Of a stretch of 64,000 bases of DNA, positions 46,518 through 62,974 are shown piece by piece. Source of the stretch: Populus alba (Eukaryota > Streptophyta > Magnoliopsida > Malpighiales > Salicaceae); the NCBI RefSeq assembly GCF_005239225.2, contig NC_133286.1, forward strand, positions 20,908,572 to 20,972,571. The letters are read 5' to 3'. Both the position numbers and the translations under genes were made by a program. The notes under the pieces are model-generated. The model saw only the letters and a list, made by a program, of their open reading frames with translations, did no database searches and was not told the DNA's origin. How positions within the stretch are numbered: the first letter of the stretch is position 1; each line of letters begins with the position of its first letter.

Positions 46518-49500
46518 CTATTGAGTGAGAGGAACACATTCAAGCTCAATATCCAGCACCCCTCTCTCAACGTTCTTTAGCTTGAGACTGATTTCTTGTT
46601 TTACCTTTCCGTCTGCTAGTGAGATAATGCCATCTTTAACAAGGGTGTTATCCTGGCCTGCTATCCATTTACCAAGCTGCATCGACTCGGTGATGGTTGA
46701 ATTCTCATAAGCTTTGGCAGCAGAAACAAGTGGTTGAATGTCTATCTCAGCCTCACCCATGAAGTCATCAGTTGTGAATTTATCCTTGTCGTAAACAAGC
46801 TGCATACAGCCACCTGGAATTTTAAGCATCCAAAACCAAAGACCAAAAAGAAAAGCTTGCTAATATGATTGATATATTTTGGTATAAAATTACAAATAGG
46901 AATAAAAAATTAAGAAAAGAAATGATTAATATCTCTATCAGAAGTGGCAAGTGTCATGAATCATGATCATCGAATTTATGACTTTTGAATTTGTGTTAAT
47001 TCCACACCATAAAAATTTGAAACAAGTTACCACTTTTAGAGGAGGAATCTGTTCTGGAATTGACAACATTAGACTTTCATTCCAGATTGGATTCAAATTG
47101 TTCTTTATGACGCGAGTCCTCACCGACTGCAACAACAATTAACAAAAAAACAGCATTGTTAACAGGCTTGTTGCACCACAGACCATTGAAAATAAACAGA
47201 GTTGTAATGCCAATGAGGCCAAAATTAAAGGGAGGAGAGTCTCACTTGCTGGCCCAATGTAAGGACAACATATGGGTCACTAGTCAACACATCCCGGACA
47301 GCTAGGTTGGTTCCTTTGACTACATTAACCTTGATTAATCCAACAAATTCAACCATAGCTGCCTATAAACAGAACATTTAAGCAATAGAATCAGCAAGTT
47401 TCACTGAAATTTCAAGATAGGATGCATCACATTTTTCCATCCACGGCAACCATGCATAATGATGGCTTGTGATCAAGTTATTTCAGACTAGTATATTTGT
47501 AACAGATCTCATTCTAGCTTTCTTCAAAAAGAAAAGGTGAGCTCATGATCCTCAACATAATATAAATACATTAATGAAATTGGAATTCATTACCAAAGAG
47601 TTGCTCTTTTTATTGTTCTTGTACTCAGTGTCTTTTCTTCCCCAGCTGTTACGAAATGCATTCCCAATACGATGCCTGGTTGCTTGTTTTTCATACTGTT
47701 TCTTATCTTGGGGTGAACAATGACTTGAACAACTAGAGGATAATGTACTTCTAGGACCCGGAAATGGGCAGGACATGTGTCCATCACAGTTTGAAAATTG
47801 CTTCTGCTCATATTTTCTCCTGGGTATTCAGAAAGTAAATATCTGATTTAGAACACCCTGTGTTTTTTTTATAAAGATATGATAAGTGTGGTACTGACAT
47901 TACCTAATAAAATCAGATCGCTCCTCTATTGAGGCATCTGATTTTGGTTTTTGATAATCATCAGGAATAAAAGCTTCATATTTCTTGTTTGCAGCAGTAT
48001 TGCCACCCAAATCTATCAGAGTGTTCACTTGTTCATCTGTCCATTCATCTAATTTGATTGATAGAACCTGACAGAAATAGAAAAAGATATAGCATCAGCA
48101 AAACAAACCAATATGGGAGACATAGACAGCACCAAGTAGCTGTGTTGAAAATGTTAGTTTTTGTTAACATCGCATCAGAAAAGCTCATTATCAAAAAGCT
48201 GTGATTTCTCCTCGAATTAAATTTCACATGCCTCTGCGTACTAAATCACGAGAGTACAAGATCTAACAGTATAAAGTTCTAAAATTTTGCTTTTACAGAC
48301 AAGGCCAACGAGTCAAGTTTCAAAACTGCACCTTCGTTAGATGCACCCCGAGGCTTCTATGAACGCCTGAACACTTGATACAAATAAAAACTCCAAAACT
48401 TATTGACCTGACAGCCAAAAATGATTCAGTCAAAAGGAAAATAGATAACCAAGCACAAGAAACACAGTTATCAAGAGTTGAGGAAAAGAAATTGAATCTG
48501 CTGCAGTTTTAAATGGGTGGCACAAAGTGCAGTTTTGGTACTAACCGAAAAGACAAATATCCCTTGCTTTTATGTGAAATTGTGACCAAAACAGTGATAA
48601 GAGTAAAAGCATATTTTGCTGTCGAGATAATGATTTCAAGTATATGTGTGTGCTAAATCTGCAATTTCCTTTGCATTATCCATTCATTTGCAGGAACAAT
48701 ATTTGACACTGATTCTAATGCTATAAGACTATGTTCTGATATTCAAGTATTTTTCACTAGGCATTCATACTCCAACTATTACATTTTGATATACAGTTAC
48801 AATTAACAGAGTGAATTGAAAGAGTACAATTCTGTGCTAATAAAAAGAAAATGGGGCATAACACAACACAGTTACATGCGTGAAAAACAGTACCGCATTT
48901 ACTATCATAAACTGTACATTAGGTGAATAAAAGTATATGGAAAAGCATCAGGTTCAGTCTTAACAACTTACACCCATTTTGGATCTGGAGATCCACAATC
49001 AGCACAAATCTTGTTCCCTGATTGACTTAGCAATTGCTCCAGTCTTTTTTGTGGACCTGATTAATGAACAGAAAGATAAAATATATGACTTTCTTACATG
49101 AAATTCATAATTTCATTTCAATATAAGAGTATATCACTATTGCCTCTCTTTTATAAACCTAAATAGGAAACTAGTCCGCTTAGCACATCATATCCCTGCA
49201 TGTAAAGCTAAATTGCATAACCCTGGGAACCAAATTTTGTTAGACATAAATCACATAGTGAAAGAATTTTGAGTCTGTTAATGACTTAGTAATATACTTC
49301 AACTAATATTTTTTAGAATGATGAGCTGTTGGAATCACAAAGAGTTTCAAACAAAAAGGTTCATAGATTAAAGCTCAAGATACCAGAAGATTTCTGTGGA
49401 TCTCTACTGCCGCGGCAACTTCTTCTGCCAGAATGTAAGAGATCATCTAGACAAGGAGCCGATCCTAACAGTGCAATGCATTTAATCAATTATCAGATCA

Positions 49501-51839
49501 TCATGGAAGACTATAATGTCAGGAATGACCAGGATGCAATTATTTTGTGCGGGTCTTTATAAACATAAATAGGGGGGGGAAAGAGGATAATTGTAGAAAA
49601 ATAGAAAACGAGTCCTCTTGATAGACATATCCCTGCATGTAAGGTCAATATATTGACATAACCATGAGAACAAAATTTTGTAAGAGATAAATCATAGAAA
49701 ATTTCAACTTATATTCTGCAAAGTGATGAGCTATTGGAATAACAAATAAACTCAAACAAAAAATTCAAAGATTAAAACTCAAGATACCAGAATGTTTCCG
49801 TTGATCTTTTTTGCTGCTGCAACTTTGTTCATCTGAATTTAAAAGATTATCAAGCCAAGAAGCCGATCCTAAAGAAAATGCAGTACATTTAATCAAATAT
49901 CAGATCATCGAGAAAGATTATAACATTGGGAATGATGAGAATGCAATCATTTTGTGCAGGTCTTTATGAACCTAAGTGTGAAAAAAGAAGATAATAGTAC
50001 AAAAATCAGAAAATGAGTCCTCTTAATGGATCATATCCCTGCATGTAAGGTCAATATATTGCAGAACCTTGAGAGCTGAATTTTGCAAGAGATAAATTAT
50101 ATAGTAAGAGAACTTCGAGTTTGTTTAAGCCTTTGCAATATATTTCAACTTCTATTCTGCAGAGTTGGAAGCTATTGGAATAACAAAGATTTTCAAATAA
50201 AAAGTTGAATGATTAAAGCTCCAGATACCAGTAGATTTGTGTCGATCTCTTCCATTGCTGTCACTTTGTTTGTTTGAATGTAAGAGATCATCTGGACAAG
50301 GAAGCGATCCTAAAATGCAATATGTTTAATCAAACATCAGATCATCATGGAAGATTATAATGTTGGGAACAACCAGAATGCAATAATTTTTATGAAGGTC
50401 TTTATAAACCTAAATAGGAAATACAGAAGACAACAGTAGAAAAAATAGAAAACAGATCCTCTTATTAGATCATATCCCTAAAGTAAAATTAGTGCATAAC
50501 TTGAGAACAGAGTTTTGTTACAAATAAATCACTCATACTGGATTTTGAGTTTGTTTATGCCTTCACTATACCTCAACTTCCATTTTGCAGAGTGATGAAC
50601 CATTAGAATAAGGAAGATTTTCAATCAAAAAATTGAAAGATTAAGGCTCAAGATACCAGAAAATTTTTGTTCCTCTTTACAGCTGCTGCAACTCTGTTCG
50701 TCTGAATGTAAGAGATCGTGTAGGCAAGGAACCAAACCTAAAAATCCAAATAGCCAATCACTTATCAGACAATCATGGAAGATTATAGGGTTGGGAACTA
50801 TCAGGACGCAATCATTTCTGTAGGTCTTTTCTTCATGGAATAGATCATAACAAATCCATATTAAAAATCAAAGCACAACATGTATTAGCAAAGTCATTAA
50901 CTGCATGAACATCGTAGCAAATATCACATTTCACAGTTCTCAAGTTCTGAGAACCAGAAAACTATTAAGAAAAGAACCATCGAAAAAGGACTTTTCCCGA
51001 GTACAGCCATGCTTGACTCTCAACACCATGCAAGTACAAATATAGAGATTTCGTCCCTTGAACAAATTAGGGGATAAGACAAATTTGAAGAAGAGAGGTT
51101 ATCATATATATCATGAGATCTAGAAGAAGATATAATATATGACTGATTAATCCATGCAACTTAGAGAGAAAAGATTTAAATCTGGTTGTTAAAGGGTTGG
51201 AGGCTGATAATAATGGGGAAGGTAAACTAAGAAAAGAAATAAACTTACAGTAGTCTGCACTGCAGATGAAAGCATAATACAAATTGGAATCAAAGAGAAG
51301 TGAACGGAGACAATTAGTTAAGAACAACAACAAAAATCGTGAACAGACTTCGATAGTGTTTAAGAAAGATATCAGTTACTTTCTGGCAACCAATAAAACA
51401 TAATACTCAACACTCAAACTATAAATCGACTATGTCAATATCTATAAATCTTGTAAGTGGTACAGCATGCTTGTAATTTCTAACCCCAGTTGACCATGAG
51501 CTTGATTCTACCAGACGATCAAGGGAAAAGAGAGAGCCCATCTATGCAATTGGAAAAAAAGTTGAATAAAAGCAAAGACACATTGCATCTCTATCAAAAT
51601 CTGAAGTCATTTACTTTCCTATGGCAAAAGAGTATTGAAATCATATCTTGTTAGAATCATTTGACAGCAACTGAGATGATGTTTGGTCGTTTTTCATTAA
51701 GAAAATGAACCATAGAAAATGTCAACGAAAAGAAAGAAAAGGGGAAGAGAACAAAACATGTTCGCCATAAATTTATGCACAAGATTTTCACAGGACACAG
51801 ATTACCTTCAGAATTCTTGTGACTGATAAGCGTCTCCAT
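46518..51839 (-). CDS. AGD11: ArfGAP-C2 domain protein, AGD11 type, with four tandem N-terminal exons
   Basis: Exons in transcript order: 51839-51806, 50737-50657, 50309-50229, 49868-49788, 49464-49384, 49056-48972, 48407-48332, 48067-47904, 47819-47594, 47362-47246, 47126-47031, 46799-46518 (TAG). All GT-AG; phases close to 467 aa. Start [11 protein letters not shown], then four 27-residue units ([11 protein letters not shown] type). ArfGAP domain about residues 122-235: zinc finger CADC-x16-CIKC and the VHRSLG arginine finger. Linker with [15 protein letters not shown]2 domain about 305-420 ([55 protein letters not shown]), where the Asp residues suggest calcium-dependent lipid binding. The protein should stimulate GTP hydrolysis on Arf at Golgi or endosomal membranes. 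Assignment to AGD11, rather than AGD12/13, rests on the linker, the start of the ArfGAP exon and the ECVPLTQ ending. Confidence 0.9.
49155..50830 (-). repeat. Four tandem ~404-441 bp repeats, each carrying one 81-nt exon
   Basis: Units start near 49155, 49608, 50010 and 50458. Each contains, on the plus strand, CATATCCCT, an AAATTTTGYWA-like block, TTCAACTWYYATT, ATGARCYATTRGAAT, AAGATACCAG, the exon, and AATCAxxxATCAGATCATC, then CATTTTGTG...GGTCTTTAT. Exon starts are 404, 441 and 428 bp apart. Similarity covers introns as well as exons, so whole exon-plus-intron segments were duplicated. Confidence 0.9.
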
Positions 51840-53903
51840 CCTCCAAACAATGGAAACAGAAATTACATGAATCGCTGCTATAATCTCATCATAGCCAAAG
51901 AAAATCCCCTTTTCTGTGTCAAATGATATGGATATCAATCAATAAGCAATCAACTGCTCATAAACATAAACTATTCTAAATCCAAGAAAGCTAAAATTCA
52001 AACAAGATTAGATCACAAGAATCAATAATTGAAAAAAACAACAGGAATCAAAAGGGTTCTTACATATTAAAGGAATCTCAACGAAAAAGAAAAGAAAAGG
52101 AGGGCCTTGATCAGCTTCTTCTCTGCATCAAACACGTTGGCATATGTTAATATGTAAAAAAGAATTTGAAATAATCAATAGAAAAACATCCTAAAAGCAA
52201 GAATTCAAAAAGAGTTCTTACGAAATCGACAAAGAAACCAGATGGCAATGAAAATTTGGAAAAACAAGGCATCGCCTTGATAGAAGTGGTGGTTAATGGA
52301 TTAGCTGGCCAAAACAATGCAAAAAATATTTCCCAAAAAATGCAAGTTTTGGATAATGTAAGAAACAATTATTAAAAGGAAACACAACAAAGCAAAGATT
52401 CAGAGCATAAAGTTGAAATGAACTGGATATGATTAGAAGAATCTACCATATGATGATTGTATTTTATTATGTCAGTCTTTTCATTTTTTTTTCTATTATT
52501 TGCAGCACATGGAATATAAAGTCAACCAACCAGATTTATTTATGAGGATGTTGTAATCTCCGTCCATTGGTTAAACTTACCAGACAAAACTTAAATCCTG
52601 GTCCCACGCGCTCTTACTTGCTCGTGTATTGCACATCGTTCATCACTCATGTCCGTAATTGTTAAACTACTCAATAAATTAAGATTCAATGAAATAGTCT
52701 TAAAAATTTAAAATTCAGACCTTCGGTACAAACTAAGATCCCGTTTATTTTCGTGTATTTTTTTAAAGAAAAAAATTATTTTTTTTATTTTTTACTTGAA
52801 GAAATCGGGGAGGCTTATAATTTATTCATGTGATCTCTCATCGTCATGAGAGAAGGTAATGAAAGAAATATTTATTGATATCCTCTTGGACAAGTGGTGC
52901 GTCGACTTGGATAATGCATCCACGTCGGCTCATTTTCCATATGCTCGGTACTCATTTTGAAACTTATTTTAATTTTATTTTTTAAAAAAATATTTTTTAT
53001 TTTAAAAAATATTTTTATATATTAAAATTACCTTAAAATAGAAAAAATATAAAAAAATAAAAAAATCAAATTTAAGAATAGAACACAGTGAGGTCGGGCA
53101 ATGTCCCTTCTCCACACTCACACACACGCATACACGGTTTCCATCCCAGTCTCCAAGGATGGAAGAGGTCAAGGCTCTGAATTTTAAAGCTTTTCATGCC
53201 TAACCTTTTCTTTTATTATTAAATCAGTTTGATATTAGAATACTCTTAGACTAATTTATCATGTTAGTATCTTAAATCTAATGTTTGATTTGGCTTAATG
53301 GTTAAGAAAGTATGTTTTTTTTTTTTTTAAAAAAAATCAAATTTCAAAATCATCATGTAGATGAATTTATTGAGTTTTTCTTGAAGACAACATGTAAATG
53401 TTGATGATGGCTTCTAAAATCATATGAATAAAAGATTTAATTTTGATTGAAAAGCAAACTGGATTGAAGATATATATACATCTGTAAAATAACTTTTAAA
53501 ATAATCAAATAGAAGTAAACTTGAATGATTTGTAGATCAATTGTTAAAGTGGAAACTTGATTTGATTTTTTAAAAAAAAAAACAAATTTTAAAAAAATTA
53601 TTTTAATTTAAAAAAAAATAAAATGATATGATTTTAAATTGATTTGGAAACTGTTCATGATTTAATAACTTTCAGGACCCTGGTGACTTAAATTTAGTTT
53701 CTATTGGGATACATTATAATTTATTATTTTTAAGTAGTACCATCCATTTATGCTTTAATGGTGGATCACTGATACAGAAGCGTTAATGGCGTAAAGTTTT
53801 TCCACTTTAAGGAGACATCAGGCCATTATCTCCATCATAGCATGCTACAACATCCATCGCTATACTGTTTTTGCAGAATACAATTACATGGTGTGGAAGC
53901 CCA
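51840..53903. other. ArfGAP promoter/leader and intergenic AT-rich DNA
   Basis: Should contain the 5' UTR (possibly with introns) and promoter of the AGD11-type gene, an AT-rich repeat near 52960-53075, and the 3' UTR of the ABCC relic next to 53904. No gene was recognised. Confidence 0.5.
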
Positions 53904-58520
<4,617 letters not shown>

Positions 58521-60458
58521 GATGGAAGATGATCTTGAAACAATGGCTGCCACACCTCTCTGTTGACTCGAAAAGTTTTTCCTTGGTCTGTGGGTCTTCG
58601 CAGGGAAGAGAATATTTGGACGCGGGTGAATCCACTTAAAAATATCTGATCTTATTGACAAGGAGAAACCACAGAACACGAGACAAAAAGTCCCCGCCAA
58701 TGCAATTTTATGTTGCAAAGGGAGGCTGTGAGATATAATAAAAATACATATCTATCCCTAGATTACCACGTATTTGTAAATTTGATACCCAAACAAAATT
58801 ATTTCTCTATTGGATCCCTATTAATTGGGCATTTATGAAGCCTTACCTTAAAATTTTCCTTTCAATCGTAAGTTAATCATAAAACTTGAGAGCTTTTTCT
58901 TCTTAAAATGAAAGTTTTTTTTGTTGTAGAATTTTGTGATGAGGTTAAATGGAGAATGTTTGGCCTGAGAAGACTTGAAAAAAGGAGATATTTTATTCAT
59001 GCAGTTGTTGTTTATCCAAGAACATACTAAATAATTTTTGATGAGGGATATTAATTCATGCAGCCTTGTTATTATCGTGATAAATTCATTTGCACATATA
59101 ACAGTGGTTAAAGGTCTATCTCTTCCTCGTGTTTTTTATCTCGAATAAGTTTTGAAGTTGTTTAAGTTTTCTATCCTTTCTTTTTATTTCAAAAAGTTGT
59201 TTGCATGAGCATGCTCAGGATTTTTTCAAGTTGCTATAATTGATATTAAAATTATTAAAAACAGCTGAAAATATTAATATTAAAAAAAGTTTATAAACAT
59301 TTTAAGAATTATAAACCACTGCAATATCAAACAAATCGATCAGTAAATTCTGCATGGAAAAATGAGTTGTCATTGTTTTAGGGCTCTACCAGTCTTGTTG
59401 GTCCGATGGTTGTGCGCCTGTAAGAACCAGAGGCCCAGGGTAGCTCAAGAAGAATGGGCTTTGCACTGCGAACGGGCTGGGTAAACTGTTTCATGGCCTT
59501 TTTTCTACATTGACTTGTCTAAGTATTATCTTCTTTTGTTTTTTCTTTTTATCTAAAAAATTGCCCTTACGCGCGCAAATGCAAACGCGGATATTCGGAT
59601 AAAAACAAAAAAAGAAAACAAATGCTTAGGATATTTTTAAACAAATTACAAGTTAATCGAAAACAAAGTTTTTTTTATTTTAAAAATATAATTTTTTTAT
59701 ATTGATGAATGGATTTAATAGATTTTTTTAAAACATTGATTCTACAATTAAAACTTCAAAAAAAAATATTTTTTGAATTAATATTATCCTCTTACCTATG
59801 TTGTTTATAAATTAATGTAAAATATCTTGCGCATTTTTCACTAGTTTTATGAATTCTAAAATGCATATATGACCCAATTTAAAATTAACATCTCACCTGT
59901 GTTGAACAATCGTGATGGGTGTGATTGTTCTTTCTTGATTCCATTTCTACTTTAATGATGATCATTGATATTCTCTGCACTGATGGCATGGACACATCAG
60001 GCCATTGTCTCCATTACTATAGAATGCTCTCTTTTTTAAAAGTATAAAAGTTTATATTTTACATTATTTAAAACCCAGTGTTGAAAAAAATTTTAATAAC
60101 ATGTTTCGTTATATTACTGGCAGAAAAAGATGTTTGCCCCATTTATTGGGTCATAATTTCCTAAAAAACAAATTGATGTCCATAACAATTACTACGATAC
60201 TAAAAGGAAAAAAAAAAAAAAACAAATATTGTGATAAATAATTACTCGTCATAAAAAAAATAAAAAAAAATTCATCATAAAAATATCCCAATTAAAGAAA
60301 CAACTTAGGGAGCAACAAGTAAAAAGAAAAAAAGAAAAGGGACGACAATAACTTTCATTCCTTCCAAAAACCCTTCCGTTTCCACTCTAACACCTACACT
60401 TGCTCCCTGTTTCCCTCGCTTCTCTCGGCGCAACTACTGTTATCGCCACCACCGCAAA
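58521..60458. other. Divergent spacer between the ABCC relic and UMPS
   Basis: AT-rich; it holds the leftovers of the ABCC 5' region and the UMPS promoter. A block at 59949-60030 resembles the ABCC downstream sequence at 53751-53846. No coding region was recognised. Confidence 0.55.
59949..60030. repeat. Copy of ABCC downstream (3' UTR-like) sequence
   Basis: Shares CTTTAATG, a TGATCAYTGATA-like block and ACATCAGGCCATTRTCTCCAT with 53751-53846, in the same orientation. There the block lies just past the ABCC stop codon, so this copy probably marks the tail of a lost neighbouring ABCC gene. Confidence 0.55.
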
Positions 60459-62974
60459 ATGTCCTCCATGGAATCCCTAATTCTCCAACTCCACGAGATC
60501 TCCGCAGTCAAATTTGGTTCCTTCAAGCTCAAATCCGGTATAACCTCTCCAATCTACATCGACCTCCGCCTCATAATTTCATACCCCTCCCTCCTCCGCC
60601 ATATTTCCCAAACCCTGATCACCTCCATCCCTGCCACTACCACTTTCGACCTCATATGCGGCGTCCCCTACACCGCTCTCCCAATCGCCACCACCGTATC
60701 AGTCTCGAACGACATCCCCATGGTAATGCGCAGGAAAGAAGTGAAAGATTACGGTACCTCTAAGTCTATCGAGGGAAATTTCCAAAAGGACCAGACTTGT
60801 TTGATAGTTGAAGATTTGGTTACGAGTGGGACTTCTGTTCTTGAAACGGCTTTGCCGTTGAGGGCGGCGGGGTTGAAGGTGACGGATGCAGTGGTTTTGA
60901 TTGACAGGGAACAAGGAGGAAGGGAGAATTTGGAGGAGAATGGCATTAAGTTGCATGCGATTATTAAGTTGAGTGAGATGGTTAGGGTTTTGAGGGAGAA
61001 GGGGAAATTGGAGGAGGAAGTGGAGAAGGGGGTTTTGAAGTTCTTGGAGGAGAATAGGAAGGTTAGTGTTGTTAAAGGGGTGGATAAGAGTGTTAGGGTT
61101 AAGGTTTCTGGGTTCGAGGAAAGAGCGAAGTTAGCAAAGAATGAGATGGGGAAGAGGTTGTTTGAGGTTATGGTTAAAAAGGAGAGTAATCTGTGTGTTG
61201 CAGCTGATGTTGGTACTGCTAAGGAATTGCTTGAGCTTGCTGAAAAAGTGAGTGTTTTGATATTGGGTTGGTTGGGGATGATTGGAGTGCTATGTTTGTT
61301 TGTTTTTGTTTGGCTGACATGGTTTTCTACATATTTTATTTTATTTTTTGAGTGTAGGTTGGACCTGAGATATGTTTGTTGAAAACCCATGTCGATATTT
61401 TGCCTGATTTCAATCCTGATTTTGGTGCAAAACTTCGTGCGGTATGTCTCTAAACTGTGGTATTTTGAAGTTTGCTGCTTTGATGAGGTTTTTGTGGTGT
61501 TATAATAAAAGTTACTTGCATGGAGGTTTAGTTCTTCAGATTTGCTGGAAGCATGAAAATTCTGCTACATTATGTTTTGTCAGTTGATGATATGTCTATG
61601 TTAACCTTTGACCACCAATTATCATTTTGGATGGTGCAAAATGATAATTGCATGTTATGAAGCGGAGCTGTAAATTTCATTATGTTTTCAACTGATAACC
61701 TAGTTAGCCAAGTGGCAGTTTGAATTGACTTGTTTGATGACTGTTCTTCATTATGTTTTCATATGTTTGGTAATTATGAGAATGAATCTTTTGAAGTTGT
61801 TGATGATCTGTAAATACCAGAGTACAAAATGAGCATATACAAACGTTCTTAATTTTTTGAATGCTTGTGGAATTTGGTTTGGTTGGTAATTAGGTTGAAG
61901 AAGTATTGATAACTATATTTTTTGTTAGATGTCTTGGCAGTCGAATGGTATTTTCCTCATCATTTTTCTACTATTCCCGTTTTCCTCTAGGTGCAAAGTA
62001 GTTGTTATTTCCCTGTAGCTCATTGCGCTTTTGCATCCTGTAGATTGCAGATAAGTACAATTTTTTAATTTTTGAAGATCGTAAGTTTGCTGACATCGGT
62101 AACACAGTGACCATGCAGTATGAAGGGTGAGCATCAGTGTTATGTGACTTTTCTGGTTTCCTTTCTGCTAGTATCTTTACAGTAGTCTGAGGTTTCTTTG
62201 CCCTGTTTTTTGCAGGGGTATCTTCCATATATTGGATTGGGCTGATATAGTTAATTGTCACATTATTTCTGGTCCTGGAATTGTCGACGGGTTGAAATTG
62301 AAGGCATGCCTCACACACAACTTTTATCTGGAATCATATTACTGAATTAGTCCTGGCAGTATCTAACTCTTGCTTACTCATGGACTCTATTTAGGGTTTG
62401 CCTCATGGGAGGGGCCTCTTGCTGCTTGCAGAAATGAGTTCAGCAGGCAACTTTGCTAAGGGAGATTACACTGCTGCGGCAGTAAAAATTGCTGAAGAAC
62501 ATTCTGATTTTGTGATTGGCTTCATCTCGGTAAACCCAGCCTCATGGCCAGGTGCACCAGTAAATCCAGCATTTATTCAGGCAACACCTGGAGTTCAAAT
62601 GGTCACTGGTGGCGATGCGCTTGGCCAGCAGTATAACACACCATATTCTGTATGTTCAAATGACTGTTTCACTGCTTTTTTTTTCCTTCATAAATTGCTG
62701 GATTGGTGCATTTTCATTATGTCTATTTCGTTGGCATGCATTAGTGAAGTATGTAATATGCAAGCTTTATTAAAACTTGCAATAAACTCTTACTGAAAGG
62801 GGAATTATTATAGCTCTAATAATTGTGGGATAAATGATGTTTCAGGTCATCTTCGATAGGGGCAGTGATATCATTATCGTGGGACGTGGGATTATAAAGG
62901 CAGTAGATCCTGCAGAGGCAGCTCGTGAATACCGTCTTCAAGGATGGGATGCATACCTGGCAAAATGCACATGA
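60459..62974 (+). CDS. UMPS: UMP synthase (bifunctional OPRT / OMP decarboxylase)
   Basis: Exons 60459-61247, 61358-61441, 62044-62126, 62216-62303, 62395-62649, 62846-62974 (TGA) join in phase into 475 aa, the normal plant length. It catalyses the last two steps of de novo pyrimidine synthesis: orotate plus PRPP to OMP, then OMP to UMP. The OPRT domain fills exon 1 (about residues 1-210), with the PRPP-binding loop [16 protein letters not shown] and the [14 protein letters not shown] loop. The OMP decarboxylase domain follows, with catalytic [13 protein letters not shown] in exon 3 (the charged D-x-K-x-x-D network), then [23 protein letters not shown] and the phosphate-binding IIVGRGI near the end. 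The intron at 62304-62394 has a GC donor. The start is the ATG at 60459; an in-frame ATG four codons on ([12 protein letters not shown]) is a possible alternative. Confidence 0.95.

Noticed and set aside
49329..49562. 77-codon plus-strand frame
   Set aside because: It lies over the tandemly repeated exon of the minus-strand ArfGAP gene and is interrupted in the other repeat units.
60749..61390. 213-codon antisense frame across UMPS exon 1
   Set aside because: It arises from the G-rich codon usage of UMPS on the other strand; its Ser/Thr/Leu-rich translation resembles no protein.
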